This document shows, one piece after another, positions 8,364-16,955 of a DNA stretch of 34,945 nucleotides. The first letter of the stretch is position 1. The number at the start of each line of letters is the position of its first letter. A program made the position numbers and the translations under genes. The notes beneath the pieces were generated by a model that searched no databases, was not told the origin of the DNA, and worked only from the letters and a program-made list of their open reading frames with translations. The stretch comes from Devosia insulae DS-56 (GTDB lineage Bacteria; Pseudomonadota; Alphaproteobacteria; Rhizobiales; Devosiaceae): positions 1 to 34,945 of the forward strand of contig NZ_LAJE02000377.1 of the NCBI RefSeq assembly GCF_000970465.2, read 5' to 3'.

Positions 8364-8476
8364 CCACCGGCGTCATCCCCGCGCAGGTGGGGACCCAGTG
8401 CGATCTCTGAGCCTCCACCGGCGCCGCGGCATCCCACTAGGTTCCCGCCTTCGCGGGAATGACGCCGGTGGGTGGG
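8364..8476. repeat. Palindromic intergenic repeat, unit 2
   Basis: Outer arms CCACCGGCGTCATCCCCGC (8364-8382) and GCGGGAATGACGCCGGTGG (8453-8471) are complementary with one mismatch. The 47 bases at 8430-8476 match 26868-26914 with only two differences, so this is a dispersed genomic repeat and not a local duplication only. Confidence 0.8.
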
Positions 8477-8550
8477 CTCGGCAATAACCTGGCGCATATG
8501 GGCTTTCGCCGGGATGACGGCTGGCGGAATTGGCTAGTTTGGGATCAGCG

Positions 8551-9000
8551 TCAGATCGAGCTGATGATCGACTCGAGGAAGGTGCGGTCCTGGCCGTAGG
8601 ACGGGGTGCGGCGGCTCTCGATCGAGAAGCTCTTGCCGTCCTTGACGCCCAGGCGCTCGGTATCGACCACCTTGTTCTTCTTGTCGAAGTAGACGACGAG
8701 CAGGGTGCGCTCCTTGCTCAGTTCCATGCCGAAGGCAGTCTGCTGCACCTTCTCGCCCAGATAGTACCAGGCGGTTTCGGTGGCGAAGGAGTTGGTGACC
8801 TGCGGCGAGCCCAGCACGGCGGTAACCAGCGCGGCACTCTGGCCGACGCGAATCTGCGCCACTGCATCTTCCGAAATCTCGTAGCCGCGCGCCTTCGATT
8901 GCGTGAGGCTCATGCCGCTGCCGCAGGCGGCGAGCGACAGGCTGACGAGCACGGCGGCGGTCATCGGGAAGAGGCGGCTAGTGACGGTGCGCAAAGGCAT
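8551..9000 (-). CDS. bamE: Outer membrane protein assembly factor BamE
   Basis: Lipoprotein of the BAM complex (SmpA/OmlA family), 149 residues. It has a signal peptide with the lipobox LAAC, placing the lipidated cysteine at Cys26. The SmpA/OmlA core follows: ISEDAVAQIRVGQS, VTAVLGSPQVTNSF, AWYYLGEK, then VVYFDKKNKV. The ATG at 9000 is preferred to the TTG one codon upstream because GGGAAAG is better spaced to it. It is divergent from the bc1 chaperone/yceD/plsX/fabH run, a conserved arrangement in Alphaproteobacteria. Confidence 0.93.
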   Translation of the reverse strand: MPLRTVTSRLFPMTAAVLVSLSLAACGSGMSLTQSKARGYEISEDAVAQIRVGQSAALVTAVLGSPQVTNSFATETAWYYLGEKVQQTAFGMELSKERTLLVVYFDKKNKVVDTERLGVKDGKSFSIESRRTPSYGQDRTFLESIISSI

Positions 9001-9004
9001 CAAT

Positions 9005-9034
9005 TTGACTTTCCCGATCGCTGTCTACTATTAG
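9005..9034 (+). promoter_or_regulatory. Candidate promoter of the CBP3-yceD-plsX-fabH run
   Basis: TTGACT (9005-9010) is separated by 18 bp from TATTAG (9029-9034), or by 17 bp from CTATTA, a good sigma-70-type match pointing at the CBP3-like gene. It starts immediately behind the bamE start codon, so the bamE leader and this promoter overlap. Confidence 0.48.
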
Positions 9035-9160
9035 CACGGCCTTGGCCGGCCGGGCACTGTGTAGCTGTCAAAGGCGCCCGCTGGCAAGCTGGCTTGCGTC
9101 CTTGCCCGAACCCTTCCACACCGGCAGCACCCTCGACCGCAAAACCGCGGAGCGCGACTG

Positions 9161-9688
9161 ATGATATTGAACTTGTTCAGGAAAAGCCCGTCCTCCGACG
9201 CTGTTTATGCCGTCTATACAGCCATTGTGGCGCAATCCCGGCAGCCCGTCTTCTATGCCGACTGGGGCATTCCCGACACGGTCACCGGGCGTTTCGACAT
9301 GATCTCGCTGCACCTGTCGCTGCTGTTCCGGCGTTTGAGAGTCGAAAAGCAGGCCGGGCATGAGTTCAGCCAGGCGCTGTTCGATCTGTTTTTCAAGGAC
9401 ATGGACCGTTCGCTGCGCGAGCTCGGGGCAGGGGACATGGCTGTACCTAAGAAGGTCCGCAAGATGAGCGAGATCTTCTACGGCCTGATGACCAGCCTCA
9501 ACGAAGCGATGGACCGCAATGACCGGCCGGGCGTCGAGGCCGTGCTGCGCCGCAACGTTTACCCGGAGGCCGAGTCGGGGCATGCGCCGCAGCTCGCGGC
9601 CTACCTGTTCGCCCAGTACGACAAGCTCGCCAGCCAGTCGCTGGCCGACATTGCCGGGGGGCGCCTCGAACTGGCGACCGCCGCATGA
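9161..9688 (+). CDS. CBP3-like ubiquinol-cytochrome c chaperone family protein
   Basis: Protein of 175 residues matching the ubiquinol-cytochrome c chaperone (CBP3) family, in eukaryotes an assembly factor for cytochrome b of the bc1 complex. Family features are the region with AVYTAIVAQSRQPVFYADWG, then DTVTGRFDMISLHLSLLFRR and DLFFKDMDRSLRELGAGDM, and a helical C-terminal part with KKVRKMSEIFYG. The ATG at 9161 has GGAG upstream. Its stop overlaps the start of the next gene by 4 bp (ATGA), so the two are translationally coupled. Association with yceD-plsX-fabH is conserved in the class; a bacterial bc1-assembly role is inferred from the family. Confidence 0.88.
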   Translation: MILNLFRKSPSSDAVYAVYTAIVAQSRQPVFYADWGIPDTVTGRFDMISLHLSLLFRRLRVEKQAGHEFSQALFDLFFKDMDRSLRELGAGDMAVPKKVRKMSEIFYGLMTSLNEAMDRNDRPGVEAVLRRNVYPEAESGHAPQLAAYLFAQYDKLASQSLADIAGGRLELATAA

Positions 9689-10233
9689 GCACCGAACTGT
9701 TCCGCATCCCCGATGCCAGTATCCGCCTCGATTCGATGCCGTCGTCGGGGCGCGACCTGGCGCTGGTGGTAGATGCCGCCGACCGGCTGGCGGTCGCCGA
9801 GCAGCTCGGCATCACCGCGGTCGAAAAGCTCGAGGTGAAGTTGCACGCCGTGCGCTTCAAGGGTGGTATCCGGGTAACGGGCCGGCTGGTCGCCACCACC
9901 GTACAGCCCAGCGTCGTATCGCTGGAGCCGGTCGTCCAGGAGATCGCCGAGCCGATCGAGCGGGTGTTTCTGCCGGGCGGCGAGAAGGCTTATGCCGGGC
10001 CGGCCGACGCGGAAATCTTCGTCGACCTTGACGGCGAGGACGTGCCGGACCATTTCGAGGGCAACGAGGCCGACCTGTCGGCCCTGATCGTTGAAACCCT
10101 GGCGCTGGCGCTCGACCCGTACCCACGCCAGCTGGGTGAAACCCTGGGCGCCTTGCGCGATGATGGCGACACCGAGAGCGATTTGCCCTTCGCCGGCCTC
10201 AAAATCCTCAAGACTCCCGAGGACAAGAGCTAG
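9685..10233 (+). CDS. YceD/DUF177 family protein
   Basis: Protein of 182 residues of the YceD (DUF177) family. In many bacteria the family gene lies next to rpmF and plsX and its plant homologues have been linked to 23S rRNA accumulation. Family features are VEKLEVKLHAVRFKGGIRVT near the middle and the acidic C-terminal half with AEIFVDLDGEDVPDHFEG and ETLALALDPYPR. rpmF is not adjacent here. Start overlaps the previous stop by 4 bp. The 91-nt gap to plsX contains a possible weak promoter (TTGTTT, 16 bp, TATGTT near 10259-10286), not strong enough to list separately. Confidence 0.88.
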   Translation: MSTELFRIPDASIRLDSMPSSGRDLALVVDAADRLAVAEQLGITAVEKLEVKLHAVRFKGGIRVTGRLVATTVQPSVVSLEPVVQEIAEPIERVFLPGGEKAYAGPADAEIFVDLDGEDVPDHFEGNEADLSALIVETLALALDPYPRQLGETLGALRDDGDTESDLPFAGLKILKTPEDKS

Positions 10234-10324
10234 GACCCCGCCACATCCGGGTGATATCTTGTTTGGGGTAAGCGTTTGAGTATGTTGAAACCGTCTCCGT
10301 CAGGGGACGCTGGACCAGGCGGCG

Positions 10325-11410
10325 ATGAGCGATTCCATCCGTATCTCCGTTGACGCCATGGGCGGCGACAAAGGCCCGCGCGTGGCCGTCGAAGGCGCGC
10401 GCCTGTTCTGGCGCGAGCGCAAGAACACCACCTTCATCTTCCATGGCCGCGAAGCCGAGCTGAAGCCGCTGCTCGACGAGTTCCCCGATCTCAAGAAGGT
10501 GTCGCGCATCGTCAACGCCGACATCGTCATCTCGATGGAGGAAAAGCCGTCGCAGGCGCTGCGCAAGGGCCGCGGCACCTCCTCGATGTGGGCGGCGATC
10601 CAGTCGGTGAAGGATGGCGAGGCCGATGTCGCGATCTCCGGCGGCAATACCGGCGCGCTGATGGCGATGGCCACGTTCTGCTTGAGGCCGATCGAAGGCA
10701 TCTCCCGCCCCGCCATCGCCGCGCTGTGGCCGACGCTGCGCACCGACATCATCGTGCTCGACGTCGGCGCCACCGTCGGCGGCGACGCCAAGCAACTGAC
10801 CGACTTCTCGATTCTCGGCGCCGCCCTGGCGCGGGCGCTGTTCGACCAGGAGCTGCCCACCGTCGGCCTGCTCAATGTCGGCACCGAGGAGATGAAGGGC
10901 CATGACGAGGTGAAGGAAGCCGCGCGCATCCTGCAGGCAGCGAGCGGCGAGGGCTTCATTTATCACGGCTTCGTCGAGGGCGACGACATCGGCAAGGGCA
11001 CCGTTGACGTGGTGGTCACTGAAGGCTTTGCCGGCAATATCGCGCTGAAGACCGCCGAGGGCACCGCCCGGCAGGTCGGCGCCTATATCCGTAACGCGCT
11101 GAAGGCCGACATCATCTCGATGCTGGGCGCCGCCATTGCCGGCCAGGCGCTGCAGGCGCTGCGGAGGAAGCTCGACCCGCGCAACATCAATGGCGGCGTG
11201 TTCCTCGGCCTCAACGGCGTCGTCATCAAGTCGCATGGCGGCACCGACGAGGTCGGCTTCAAGGGCGCCCTGAGCCTTGCCTATGAGATGGCCCGCAGCC
11301 GCGTCATGGACAAGATCGGCGAAGGCATGCGCCGCTTCCCCACTCTCAGCGTGGCGCCCCCGATCGAGGCGGCGCCGGCTCCCGAAAAAACCGAGGCGAA
11401 ATCCGCGTGA
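10325..11410 (+). CDS. plsX: Phosphate acyltransferase PlsX
   Basis: Peripheral membrane enzyme (361 aa) that converts acyl-ACP to acyl-phosphate, the first step of the PlsX/PlsY phospholipid route. Family features are [12 protein letters not shown] at the N-terminus, VDAMGG being the PlsX hallmark, then [43 protein letters not shown] and [21 protein letters not shown] proline/alanine-rich tail ([15 protein letters not shown]) extends beyond the conserved core. Its stop overlaps the fabH start (GTGA), a standard plsX-fabH coupling. Confidence 0.97.
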   Translation: MSDSIRISVDAMGGDKGPRVAVEGARLFWRERKNTTFIFHGREAELKPLLDEFPDLKKVSRIVNADIVISMEEKPSQALRKGRGTSSMWAAIQSVKDGEADVAISGGNTGALMAMATFCLRPIEGISRPAIAALWPTLRTDIIVLDVGATVGGDAKQLTDFSILGAALARALFDQELPTVGLLNVGTEEMKGHDEVKEAARILQAASGEGFIYHGFVEGDDIGKGTVDVVVTEGFAGNIALKTAEGTARQVGAYIRNALKADIISMLGAAIAGQALQALRRKLDPRNINGGVFLGLNGVVIKSHGGTDEVGFKGALSLAYEMARSRVMDKIGEGMRRFPTLSVAPPIEAAPAPEKTEAKSA

Positions 11411-12375
11411 CCGACAAGAAATCCATCATCCGCAGTGTCGGCTCCTACCTGCCGGCGCGTGTGGTGAGCAATGACGAGCTGGCCAAGACCGTCGAGACCT
11501 CCGACGAGTGGATCCAGCAGCGCACCGGCATCAAGCAGCGCTACATCGCCGCCGAGGGCGAGAACACTTCCGATCTGGCTGCCGCCGCTGGCCGCAAGGC
11601 GATGGAAAATGCCGGCATCACCATCGACGACATCGACCTCATCGTCGTCGCGACGACCACGCCGGATATGACCTTCCCGGCCACCGCCGCAGTGGTGCAG
11701 CAGAAGCTCGGCATGCACCATGGCGCGGCCTTCGATATCCAGGCCGTGTGCTCGGGTTTCGTCTATGCCGTGGCTACGGCCGACTCGTATCTGAAGAACG
11801 CTCTCGCCCGGCGCGCCCTGGTGATCGGCGCCGAAACCGCCTCGCGCATCCTCGACTGGAACGACCGCACCACCTGCGTGCTGTTCGGCGACGGGGCAGG
11901 GGCCGTGGTGATGGAGCTCGGCAAGGCCGGCGAGGAACGCGGTGTGCTTGCCACCTCGCTCCGCTCCGACGGCCACTACTGGAACAAGCTCTACACCGAT
12001 GGCGGCCCCAGCTCGACCCAGTCGATGGGCCACATCCGCATGGAGGGCAAGGAAGTCTTCAAGCACGCCGTCGGCATGATCACCGACGTGGTCTACAAGG
12101 TGCTCGAGGATACCGGCCATACCATCGACGACCTCGATTGGTTCGTGCCACACCAGGCCAATAAGCGCATCATCGATGGCGCCGGGGTGAAGCTTGGCCT
12201 GCCGCCCGAAAAAGTGGTGGTGACCGTCGATCGCCACGCCAACACCTCCGCCGCCTCGGTGCCGCTGGCGCTGCACACCGCCGTCGCCGATGGCCGCATC
12301 AAGCGCGGCGACCTGGTGATGATCGAGGCCATGGGTGGCGGCTTCACCTGGGGCGCCTCGCTGATCCGCTGGTAA
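11407..12375 (+). CDS. fabH: 3-oxoacyl-ACP synthase III (FabH)
   Basis: Initiates type II fatty acid synthesis by condensing an acyl-CoA, usually acetyl-CoA, with malonyl-ACP. It is 322 residues, the usual size, with a GTG start overlapping the plsX stop. The catalytic triad is visible: Cys115 in [11 protein letters not shown], His249 in [11 protein letters not shown] and Asn279 in RHANTSAAS. Also present are [11 protein letters not shown] and the C-terminal [13 protein letters not shown]. In many Alphaproteobacteria ihfA and a MerR gene follow directly; here a sugar-transfer module of about 4.2 kb intervenes. Confidence 0.97.
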   Translation: MTDKKSIIRSVGSYLPARVVSNDELAKTVETSDEWIQQRTGIKQRYIAAEGENTSDLAAAAGRKAMENAGITIDDIDLIVVATTTPDMTFPATAAVVQQKLGMHHGAAFDIQAVCSGFVYAVATADSYLKNALARRALVIGAETASRILDWNDRTTCVLFGDGAGAVVMELGKAGEERGVLATSLRSDGHYWNKLYTDGGPSSTQSMGHIRMEGKEVFKHAVGMITDVVYKVLEDTGHTIDDLDWFVPHQANKRIIDGAGVKLGLPPEKVVVTVDRHANTSAASVPLALHTAVADGRIKRGDLVMIEAMGGGFTWGASLIRW

Positions 12376-12394
12376 CTGCCCCGGGCCCTTGCCG

Positions 12395-12408
12395 GGCCGT
12401 GAACGGCC
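12395..12408 (+). terminator. Possible short hairpin after fabH
   Basis: GGCCGT-GA-ACGGCC forms a small GC-rich hairpin 20 nt past the fabH stop. No T-run follows, so termination is uncertain and some read-through into the next gene is possible. Confidence 0.28.
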
Positions 12409-12451
12409 AGACATCCTGCACCCGGGCTCACCGAATCTCAGGATCGTCGTC

Positions 12452-14116
12452 GTGCAGCAAGAAGCCGGCATTCGCCTGCAACCGCCCGAGCTCGGCTGGC
12501 GACATGTGCTGCCGGTTACCCTGGCGGTATTTGCGATTTATGCGGCATCCACCTGGATGCGGACCTTGCCGGTCATCTCGCAGGATGAACTGGGCTTCAT
12601 CGCGCAATCTCAGCTGCTGGCGGGCGTACCGGCCGTCAACATGGGCTCTGCGCCCTACTACCACTTCGGCTATTCGCTGCTGTTGACACCGGTGTGGTGG
12701 GTCACGCGCGATCCGCTGCTCGCCTACAAGGGGTTCATGCTGATCAATGCCGCGCTGGCGGCGCTGCTCGTGCCGCTGCTGGTGGGCATCGCAGCAGCGC
12801 TGGGGTATCGGCGCAATCTGGCCATGGTTGCCGCTGCCGCGGTCGTGGCGCTCTGGCCATCGTACTTCTTTGTTGCCCACTATGCCTGGTCGGAGGCACT
12901 GTTCCGGTTGGTGTTCGCAACTCATGTGTGGGCGCTGCTGCGGCTGGTACAACGGCCGCGCATCGGTTGGGCCACGCTGTTCGCCACCAGCGCTGCCGCG
13001 CTTTATGCGGTCCATCCCAAGGCATTGCTGATCCTGTTGCTCGCCCCAGTGGCGTTGGTCGTGCTGCGGGTCATGCGGGCGCTCGACACGCGAGCGCTGC
13101 TGGTGGCCGTACTCGCGTTCGTGCTGGCCGCCGCCGGCGCGCTGTTGGCCATGGACGCCCTGCGCGGGGCGCTCTGGCACGCGGGTGGTCATTCAACGGC
13201 TACTGCACTGCTGGCTCGGCTGCTCAACCCAGAGGCTTTGCTGACGGGACTGGCGGTGATGCTCGGCCAGGTCTGGTATCAGCTGGCTGCGAGCCTGGGC
13301 CTCGCCGCGCTGGGCATCTGGTTCGTGCTGCGTGTCGCAACGGGTGGCAGCGCCCCCGCGCTTCGGCTCGCAACCGGCTATGTGCTGGCTGCCGTCTTGG
13401 TTGTAGGGCTCGCGTCGGTCGCTCAGATGCTTGACCCGCAGCGCGTCGATCACGTCGCCTATGGCCGCTATGTCGATGGCGCTTCGCTGGTACTGATCTG
13501 GCTGGGGCTGTGCTGGCTGACCTTCGGCGAGCGGGGCGAGGGCCAGCGGATCGCCGGATGGATCGCGGTTGGCACAATCCTCGCAGCCGGTGTCGTTCTG
13601 ACGATGTTGCCGATCGTTGCCGGGCTCGAGCCGGCCCATCCGAACAATGTTGCCGGGATCGGCTGGATCTTCCGCATCGGTTCGACGCCGCTGCAGTTCT
13701 TTGGAGTGAATTCGCTGTTCGTCGCTGTGGCCACTGGCCTGTTGCTGGTGTTGAACCGGGCAGGGCAGATTGCTTTGGCTGCCGTCTTCGCCATCGGCTC
13801 AGGCGCCATCATCTCGGCGTTCACCGCGCACCAGGCGCAGGAGCAACTTGCGTTCCTGTCGGCCGATGCGGCCGTGATCCGGAGCGAGGCCCCGGTGTCG
13901 CTCTACTGGACCGACGCGGTGCGCGACCACAATCTGTGGTCGTACCACCTGCAATACACGCTCGCGACATCGTTCCTCGATGCCGATGGGCCATTGCCTG
14001 CCGGAGCAGGGCTGATCTCCCATGAGCCGGCTGCCGAGGGGCTGGCTTGCGCGGCGCGACTGCCGAGCGGGTTGTTTCTGCTCACCAACCCGACCGACGC
14101 CGAGCCGCGATGCTAG
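12452..14116 (+). CDS. Polytopic membrane protein, probable GT-C type glycosyltransferase
   Basis: Protein of 554 residues with roughly 11-13 hydrophobic segments and a soluble C-terminal region of about 100 residues. The first extracytoplasmic loop contains PVISQDELGFIAQSQLL; an acidic pair in this loop is typical of GT-C glycosyltransferases (GT39/ArnT-like), which use polyprenyl-phosphate sugars as donors. It is followed by YYHFGYSLLLTPVWW. No exact family can be assigned by eye. The GTG at 12452 has AGGA at 9-nt spacing and places the first hydrophobic segment early; a TTG at 12389 is an alternative. It is convergent with the flippase-like gene, their stops sharing the sequence CTAG. A donor role for the nearby GT2 product is inferred. 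Confidence 0.72.
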   Translation: MQQEAGIRLQPPELGWRHVLPVTLAVFAIYAASTWMRTLPVISQDELGFIAQSQLLAGVPAVNMGSAPYYHFGYSLLLTPVWWVTRDPLLAYKGFMLINAALAALLVPLLVGIAAALGYRRNLAMVAAAAVVALWPSYFFVAHYAWSEALFRLVFATHVWALLRLVQRPRIGWATLFATSAAALYAVHPKALLILLLAPVALVVLRVMRALDTRALLVAVLAFVLAAAGALLAMDALRGALWHAGGHSTATALLARLLNPEALLTGLAVMLGQVWYQLAASLGLAALGIWFVLRVATGGSAPALRLATGYVLAAVLVVGLASVAQMLDPQRVDHVAYGRYVDGASLVLIWLGLCWLTFGERGEGQRIAGWIAVGTILAAGVVLTMLPIVAGLEPAHPNNVAGIGWIFRIGSTPLQFFGVNSLFVAVATGLLLVLNRAGQIALAAVFAIGSGAIISAFTAHQAQEQLAFLSADAAVIRSEAPVSLYWTDAVRDHNLWSYHLQYTLATSFLDADGPLPAGAGLISHEPAAEGLACAARLPSGLFLLTNPTDAEPRC

Positions 14117-15036
14117 GGTCGTCGGCGCGCGATGAAGCCAGCGAAGGCAAATAGCGCATCGCCGAGCGTGGTGATGAGCCGGTGGCCGAGCGCGATGGCA
14201 GTGGCGCCAGGCACGCCTGCGGCCGTGAGCCCGGCGATCAACACGGCGTCGCGGACGCCCAGCCCGCCTGGAGCTCCGGGGACGAGGAAGCCGACCAGCC
14301 ACGCCGCCGCGGTGATGCCGATGATCTCGAGCGAGGCCGGCCCACCCAGCGTAATGGCGAGGGCCCAGGCGAGCCCGCTGCTGCCCAGCATGAACAGCAG
14401 GTAGAGCCCGAACGCAGCCGCGCCGCGGACGAGAATGGCGCCCGCAAGCCGGCGGACCTCGAGCCGCCGGGCAACGAGAGCGAAGAGGCAAGTGGCAATG
14501 GCCGTGCAACCGATGACAATGATCGGCAGCAGCCATTGCTCGAGGTCGTAATGCCGCAGCTGGCTGCGCAGGAGCGGCAAGGCGAGGACCACGGCGACCA
14601 ATCCACCGGCCGCCGTCAGCAGCGCGATCTCGACGAGCTGAGCGATACCGAGGGCTTGGTGCGAAGCCCCCGCCCGCCGCGCTTCGACATAGCGGCCGAC
14701 CATGTGGAGCACGTTGCTGGGAAGGTATTTGTAGACCTGCGTTCGGGCATAGATGCCGAGCGCCGCGCCAAACGGCACGACCGGACCGTCAATGGCAACC
14801 AGGAGGCCGCGCCAGGCGATGGCGAGAAGGACCAGCAGCAGGGCGTAGGCAAAGCTGCCGATCGCTATGGCGGCGAGGAAGCCGGGTTTACTGAGATCGG
14901 CCTGCAACTGGTCGAACGATCGCTGCACGGCGATGGTGACGAAGACCAGCGCCACAAGCGTGACGAGGATACCTGCCGCCTTCAGCCAGGGGCGAAGCCG
15001 CGAGGGCGCCGCATCGGTGCCGAGCTCATCGGCCAC
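14113..15036 (-). CDS. Flippase-like membrane protein (LPG synthase TM / UPF0104 family)
   Basis: Integral membrane protein of 307 residues with about eight hydrophobic segments. The hallmark PGAPGGLGVRDAVLIAGL near residue 255 places it in the lysylphosphatidylglycerol-synthetase transmembrane-region / UPF0104 family, often encoded beside dolichyl-phosphate-mannose-synthase-like GT2 enzymes and thought to act on lipid-linked substrates. Other features are ARTQVYKYLPSNVLHMVGR, also typical of the family. The GTG start at 15036 lies inside the end of the methyltransferase gene (11-nt overlap), so it is the third gene of the GT2-methyltransferase-flippase operon. It lacks the soluble MprF synthase domain. 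Confidence 0.82.
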   Translation of the reverse strand: MADELGTDAAPSRLRPWLKAAGILVTLVALVFVTIAVQRSFDQLQADLSKPGFLAAIAIGSFAYALLLVLLAIAWRGLLVAIDGPVVPFGAALGIYARTQVYKYLPSNVLHMVGRYVEARRAGASHQALGIAQLVEIALLTAAGGLVAVVLALPLLRSQLRHYDLEQWLLPIIVIGCTAIATCLFALVARRLEVRRLAGAILVRGAAAFGLYLLFMLGSSGLAWALAITLGGPASLEIIGITAAAWLVGFLVPGAPGGLGVRDAVLIAGLTAAGVPGATAIALGHRLITTLGDALFAFAGFIARRRP

Positions 15037-15661
15037 GACAGAGGATCATGGTCCAGGGCAAAGGGCGGCGCACTTCGACGATCTCGAAGTGCCGCTCGAT
15101 CAACCCGACAAACGCGGCTGAAGACCAGTGCTGGATGTGCCCGGGGGTGTTGCCGAGTTCTGTGACATACTTGCCGCGGGCGAGGTTGAGTATCCGCCAG
15201 ATCGGCTCGCGCGGTACGCTGACCAGCAGGTAGGGCGCCGCGATCCGACGAAGTGCGGCAAGCGCACGCCCGGTATCAGGAACGTGTTCGAGGACCTCAC
15301 AGCAGATCGCCAGAGGGCCGCTCTGTCCCGCGTCCAGGTCGTAGAGCGATCGCACTTCGAAAGCAGGAGCAAGGCCGCGCTCGGCGCATTGGGCATTCGC
15401 CTGCGCCACGCTGCTGGCCTCGAGGTCCGAGCCGCGCACCGTCCAGCCGCGGTCTGCCAACCGCATGCTGAGGTATCCTTCGCCACAGCCGGTCTCGTAG
15501 GCGGAGCGGGCGCCGGTGAGCGCGGTGAGTTCGTCAAACGCGCCGAGGAAACCGTTCATCAGCGCTCGGGCGATCGGATTGCGCGTGTTGTACTTGTCGT
15601 AGTGATTGCCGGGGACGTTGACGTAGCCGCCGCCGATGGCGCTGCCTCCGGCCGGCGTCAC
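15026..15661 (-). CDS. Class I SAM-dependent methyltransferase
   Basis: Protein of 211 residues with a Rossmann-type methyltransferase core. Motif I is YETGCGEGYLSMRLADRG (near residue 54), the acidic residue after strand 2 is in VRGSDLEA, and the motif IV region is AICCEVLEHVPD. The last part (NTPGHIQHWSSAAFVGLIE) resembles small-molecule or lipid/sugar methyltransferases of the Methyltransf_11/23 type. The GTG start at 15661 overlaps the GT2 stop (GTGA), giving tight coupling. No membrane segments. The acceptor is unknown; the gene context suggests a sugar, a lipid-linked glycan or the lipid carrier. Confidence 0.85.
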   Translation of the reverse strand: MTPAGGSAIGGGYVNVPGNHYDKYNTRNPIARALMNGFLGAFDELTALTGARSAYETGCGEGYLSMRLADRGWTVRGSDLEASSVAQANAQCAERGLAPAFEVRSLYDLDAGQSGPLAICCEVLEHVPDTGRALAALRRIAAPYLLVSVPREPIWRILNLARGKYVTELGNTPGHIQHWSSAAFVGLIERHFEIVEVRRPLPWTMILCRGR

Positions 15662-16626
15662 GCAACACGCTCCCGTGGCGCAGCGCCCCGTAGTTCGGCC
15701 CTGAGCTGCCGCTCGCGGATCTCCTCGAGCAGGCGGCGGTTGGTGGCGATGAGGTCGGCCAGAATGCCGCCCACCGCCAACACACCGGAAACAGCAAGCA
15801 GCCCCGCGCCCAGTACCAACGACTGGACGTTGCCGGCGCCCTCGCCAATGGCGAAGTGGTACAGGAAGCGTAGGTTCACGAACACCGCCGGCAGCGCCAC
15901 GATGGCCGCGAGCGTCAGGAAAAAGCGCAACGGCTTGTAGAGCACGTAGATCCTCAGCACGGTGATGATCGAGCGCGCCACATAGCTGCCGATGCTGCGG
16001 ACCAGCCGCGACGGACGAAGGTCGCCATTGACCCCCACCGGCACCGAGGCGATCGGGATGCCGTTCCGGCCGGCCTGGATGATGGTCTCGAGCGTGTAGG
16101 TGTAGGAGTTGAAGACATTCATCCGCACCGCCGCGTCGCGATGGATGGCGCGGAAGCCGCTCGGTGCATCGGCAACGATCGTGCCGCTGGCCTGCTTCAC
16201 CACCCAGGAGCCCAGCCGCTGCAGCAGCTTCTTGATCGGCGAGAAGTGCGCGATCTCCTCGATTGGCCGGGCACCCACGACGATCATCGCCTGTTTGGCG
16301 AGGATGGGCGCGACAAGGGCGGGGATCGAGCGCGCGTCGTACTGGTTGTCCGCGTCCGTGTTGATAATGACGTCGGCGCCGAGCTTCAGCGAGGCTTCGA
16401 TCCCGGCCATGAAGGCACGGGCCAGCCCGCGATTGGTCGGCAGCGACACGATGTGATCGACGCCGTGCTGTCGCGCCACCTCTACCGTGCGATCGGTGGA
16501 GCCGTCGTCGATCACCAGCCATTCGACGCGATCGAAGCCGGGCACGGCGCGCGGCAGGTCCGCGAGCGTGATGCCGAGGGTTGCCTCCTCGTTGAGGCAG
16601 GGAATCTGGATGATCAGCTTGTGCAA
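15658..16626 (-). CDS. Family 2 glycosyltransferase, DPM1/polyprenyl-phosphate sugar synthase-like
   Basis: Protein of 322 residues with a GT-A catalytic domain: LIIQIPCLNEEATLG at the N-terminus, WLVIDDGSTDRTVEVA, LPTNRGLARAFMAGI and the metal-binding INTDADNQYDA. Two hydrophobic segments near the C-terminus (about residues 232-254 and 270-295) anchor it. This layout matches enzymes that transfer a sugar from an NDP donor to polyprenyl phosphate on the inner face of the cytoplasmic membrane. The start is TTG at 16626; no in-frame ATG or GTG upstream keeps the family N-terminus. It leads the operon with the methyltransferase and flippase-like genes. Confidence 0.86.
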   Translation of the reverse strand: MHKLIIQIPCLNEEATLGITLADLPRAVPGFDRVEWLVIDDGSTDRTVEVARQHGVDHIVSLPTNRGLARAFMAGIEASLKLGADVIINTDADNQYDARSIPALVAPILAKQAMIVVGARPIEEIAHFSPIKKLLQRLGSWVVKQASGTIVADAPSGFRAIHRDAAVRMNVFNSYTYTLETIIQAGRNGIPIASVPVGVNGDLRPSRLVRSIGSYVARSIITVLRIYVLYKPLRFFLTLAAIVALPAVFVNLRFLYHFAIGEGAGNVQSLVLGAGLLAVSGVLAVGGILADLIATNRRLLEEIRERQLRAELRGAAPRERVA

Positions 16627-16955
16627 GAAAATTCCGGAGCTCGGGCGCGCTACCGGGGCCGCGCCGCAGACGAAAAGTCTCTACGAGAAGTCCGAATTCC
16701 CGGTTAACTCGGGGCGGTTCCGCTTCTACTTGCGAGCCGGTGGTTAGCGTGGGGGCAGGGCGGGACTATACTGTGTCGCCTTTGCTCCGGCGGCGTTCGG
16801 CCCATTGCGGCCGGTAGTTCGAATGCCTCACGCCTTTGATTGGTAAGCCAGATTGCCAGTGGCGTGACAGCGCGTTAATCTTTGCAACAAATCCGTGGGT
16901 GGGGGCGCCTGACGGGCACCTGTATCAAGCTGGGCAACGAACGGAGGGGCGGCAT
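16627..16955. other. Divergent intergenic region between GT2 operon and ihfA
   Basis: This 329-nt stretch has no credible gene. It must hold promoters for the GT2 operon (minus) and ihfA (plus). Besides the ihfA promoter listed separately there is a second possible plus-strand promoter, TTAGCG (16744-16749) with TATACT (16767-16772). No clear minus-strand promoter was found. Confidence 0.55.
16853..16881 (+). promoter_or_regulatory. Candidate promoter of ihfA
   Basis: TTGCCA (16853-16858) and TAATCT (16876-16881) at exactly 17 bp form a good sigma-70-type promoter. Transcription would begin near 16888, leaving a leader of about 70 nt before the ihfA start. Confidence 0.48.

Larger units (their letters stand above)
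7960..8550. repeat. Gene-free region built of nested inverted and direct repeats
   Basis: No credible gene lies here. A 14-bp sequence, CCGTCATCCCGGCG (7985-7998), recurs as its exact complement at 8507-8520, bracketing two palindromic units (listed separately). A 64-bp imperfect direct repeat links 8175-8238 and 8440-8503: both begin GGTTCCCGC-(T/C)-TTCGCGGG and end GCGCA-(C/T)-ATGGGC. The region separates the glyA-nusB-MFS unit from the end of bamE and may supply processing or termination hairpins. Confidence 0.7.

Noticed and set aside
8113-8487. Open frame of 124 codons in the repeat region
   Set aside because: It is made of the palindromic repeats and has no domain or ribosome-binding site.
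7985-8520. CRISPR-like array
   Set aside because: Repeats are few, inverted, imperfect and unevenly spaced, and no cas gene is present.
14113-15036. MprF lysylphosphatidylglycerol synthase
   Set aside because: Only the membrane flippase-like region is present; the soluble aminoacyl-transferase domain is missing.
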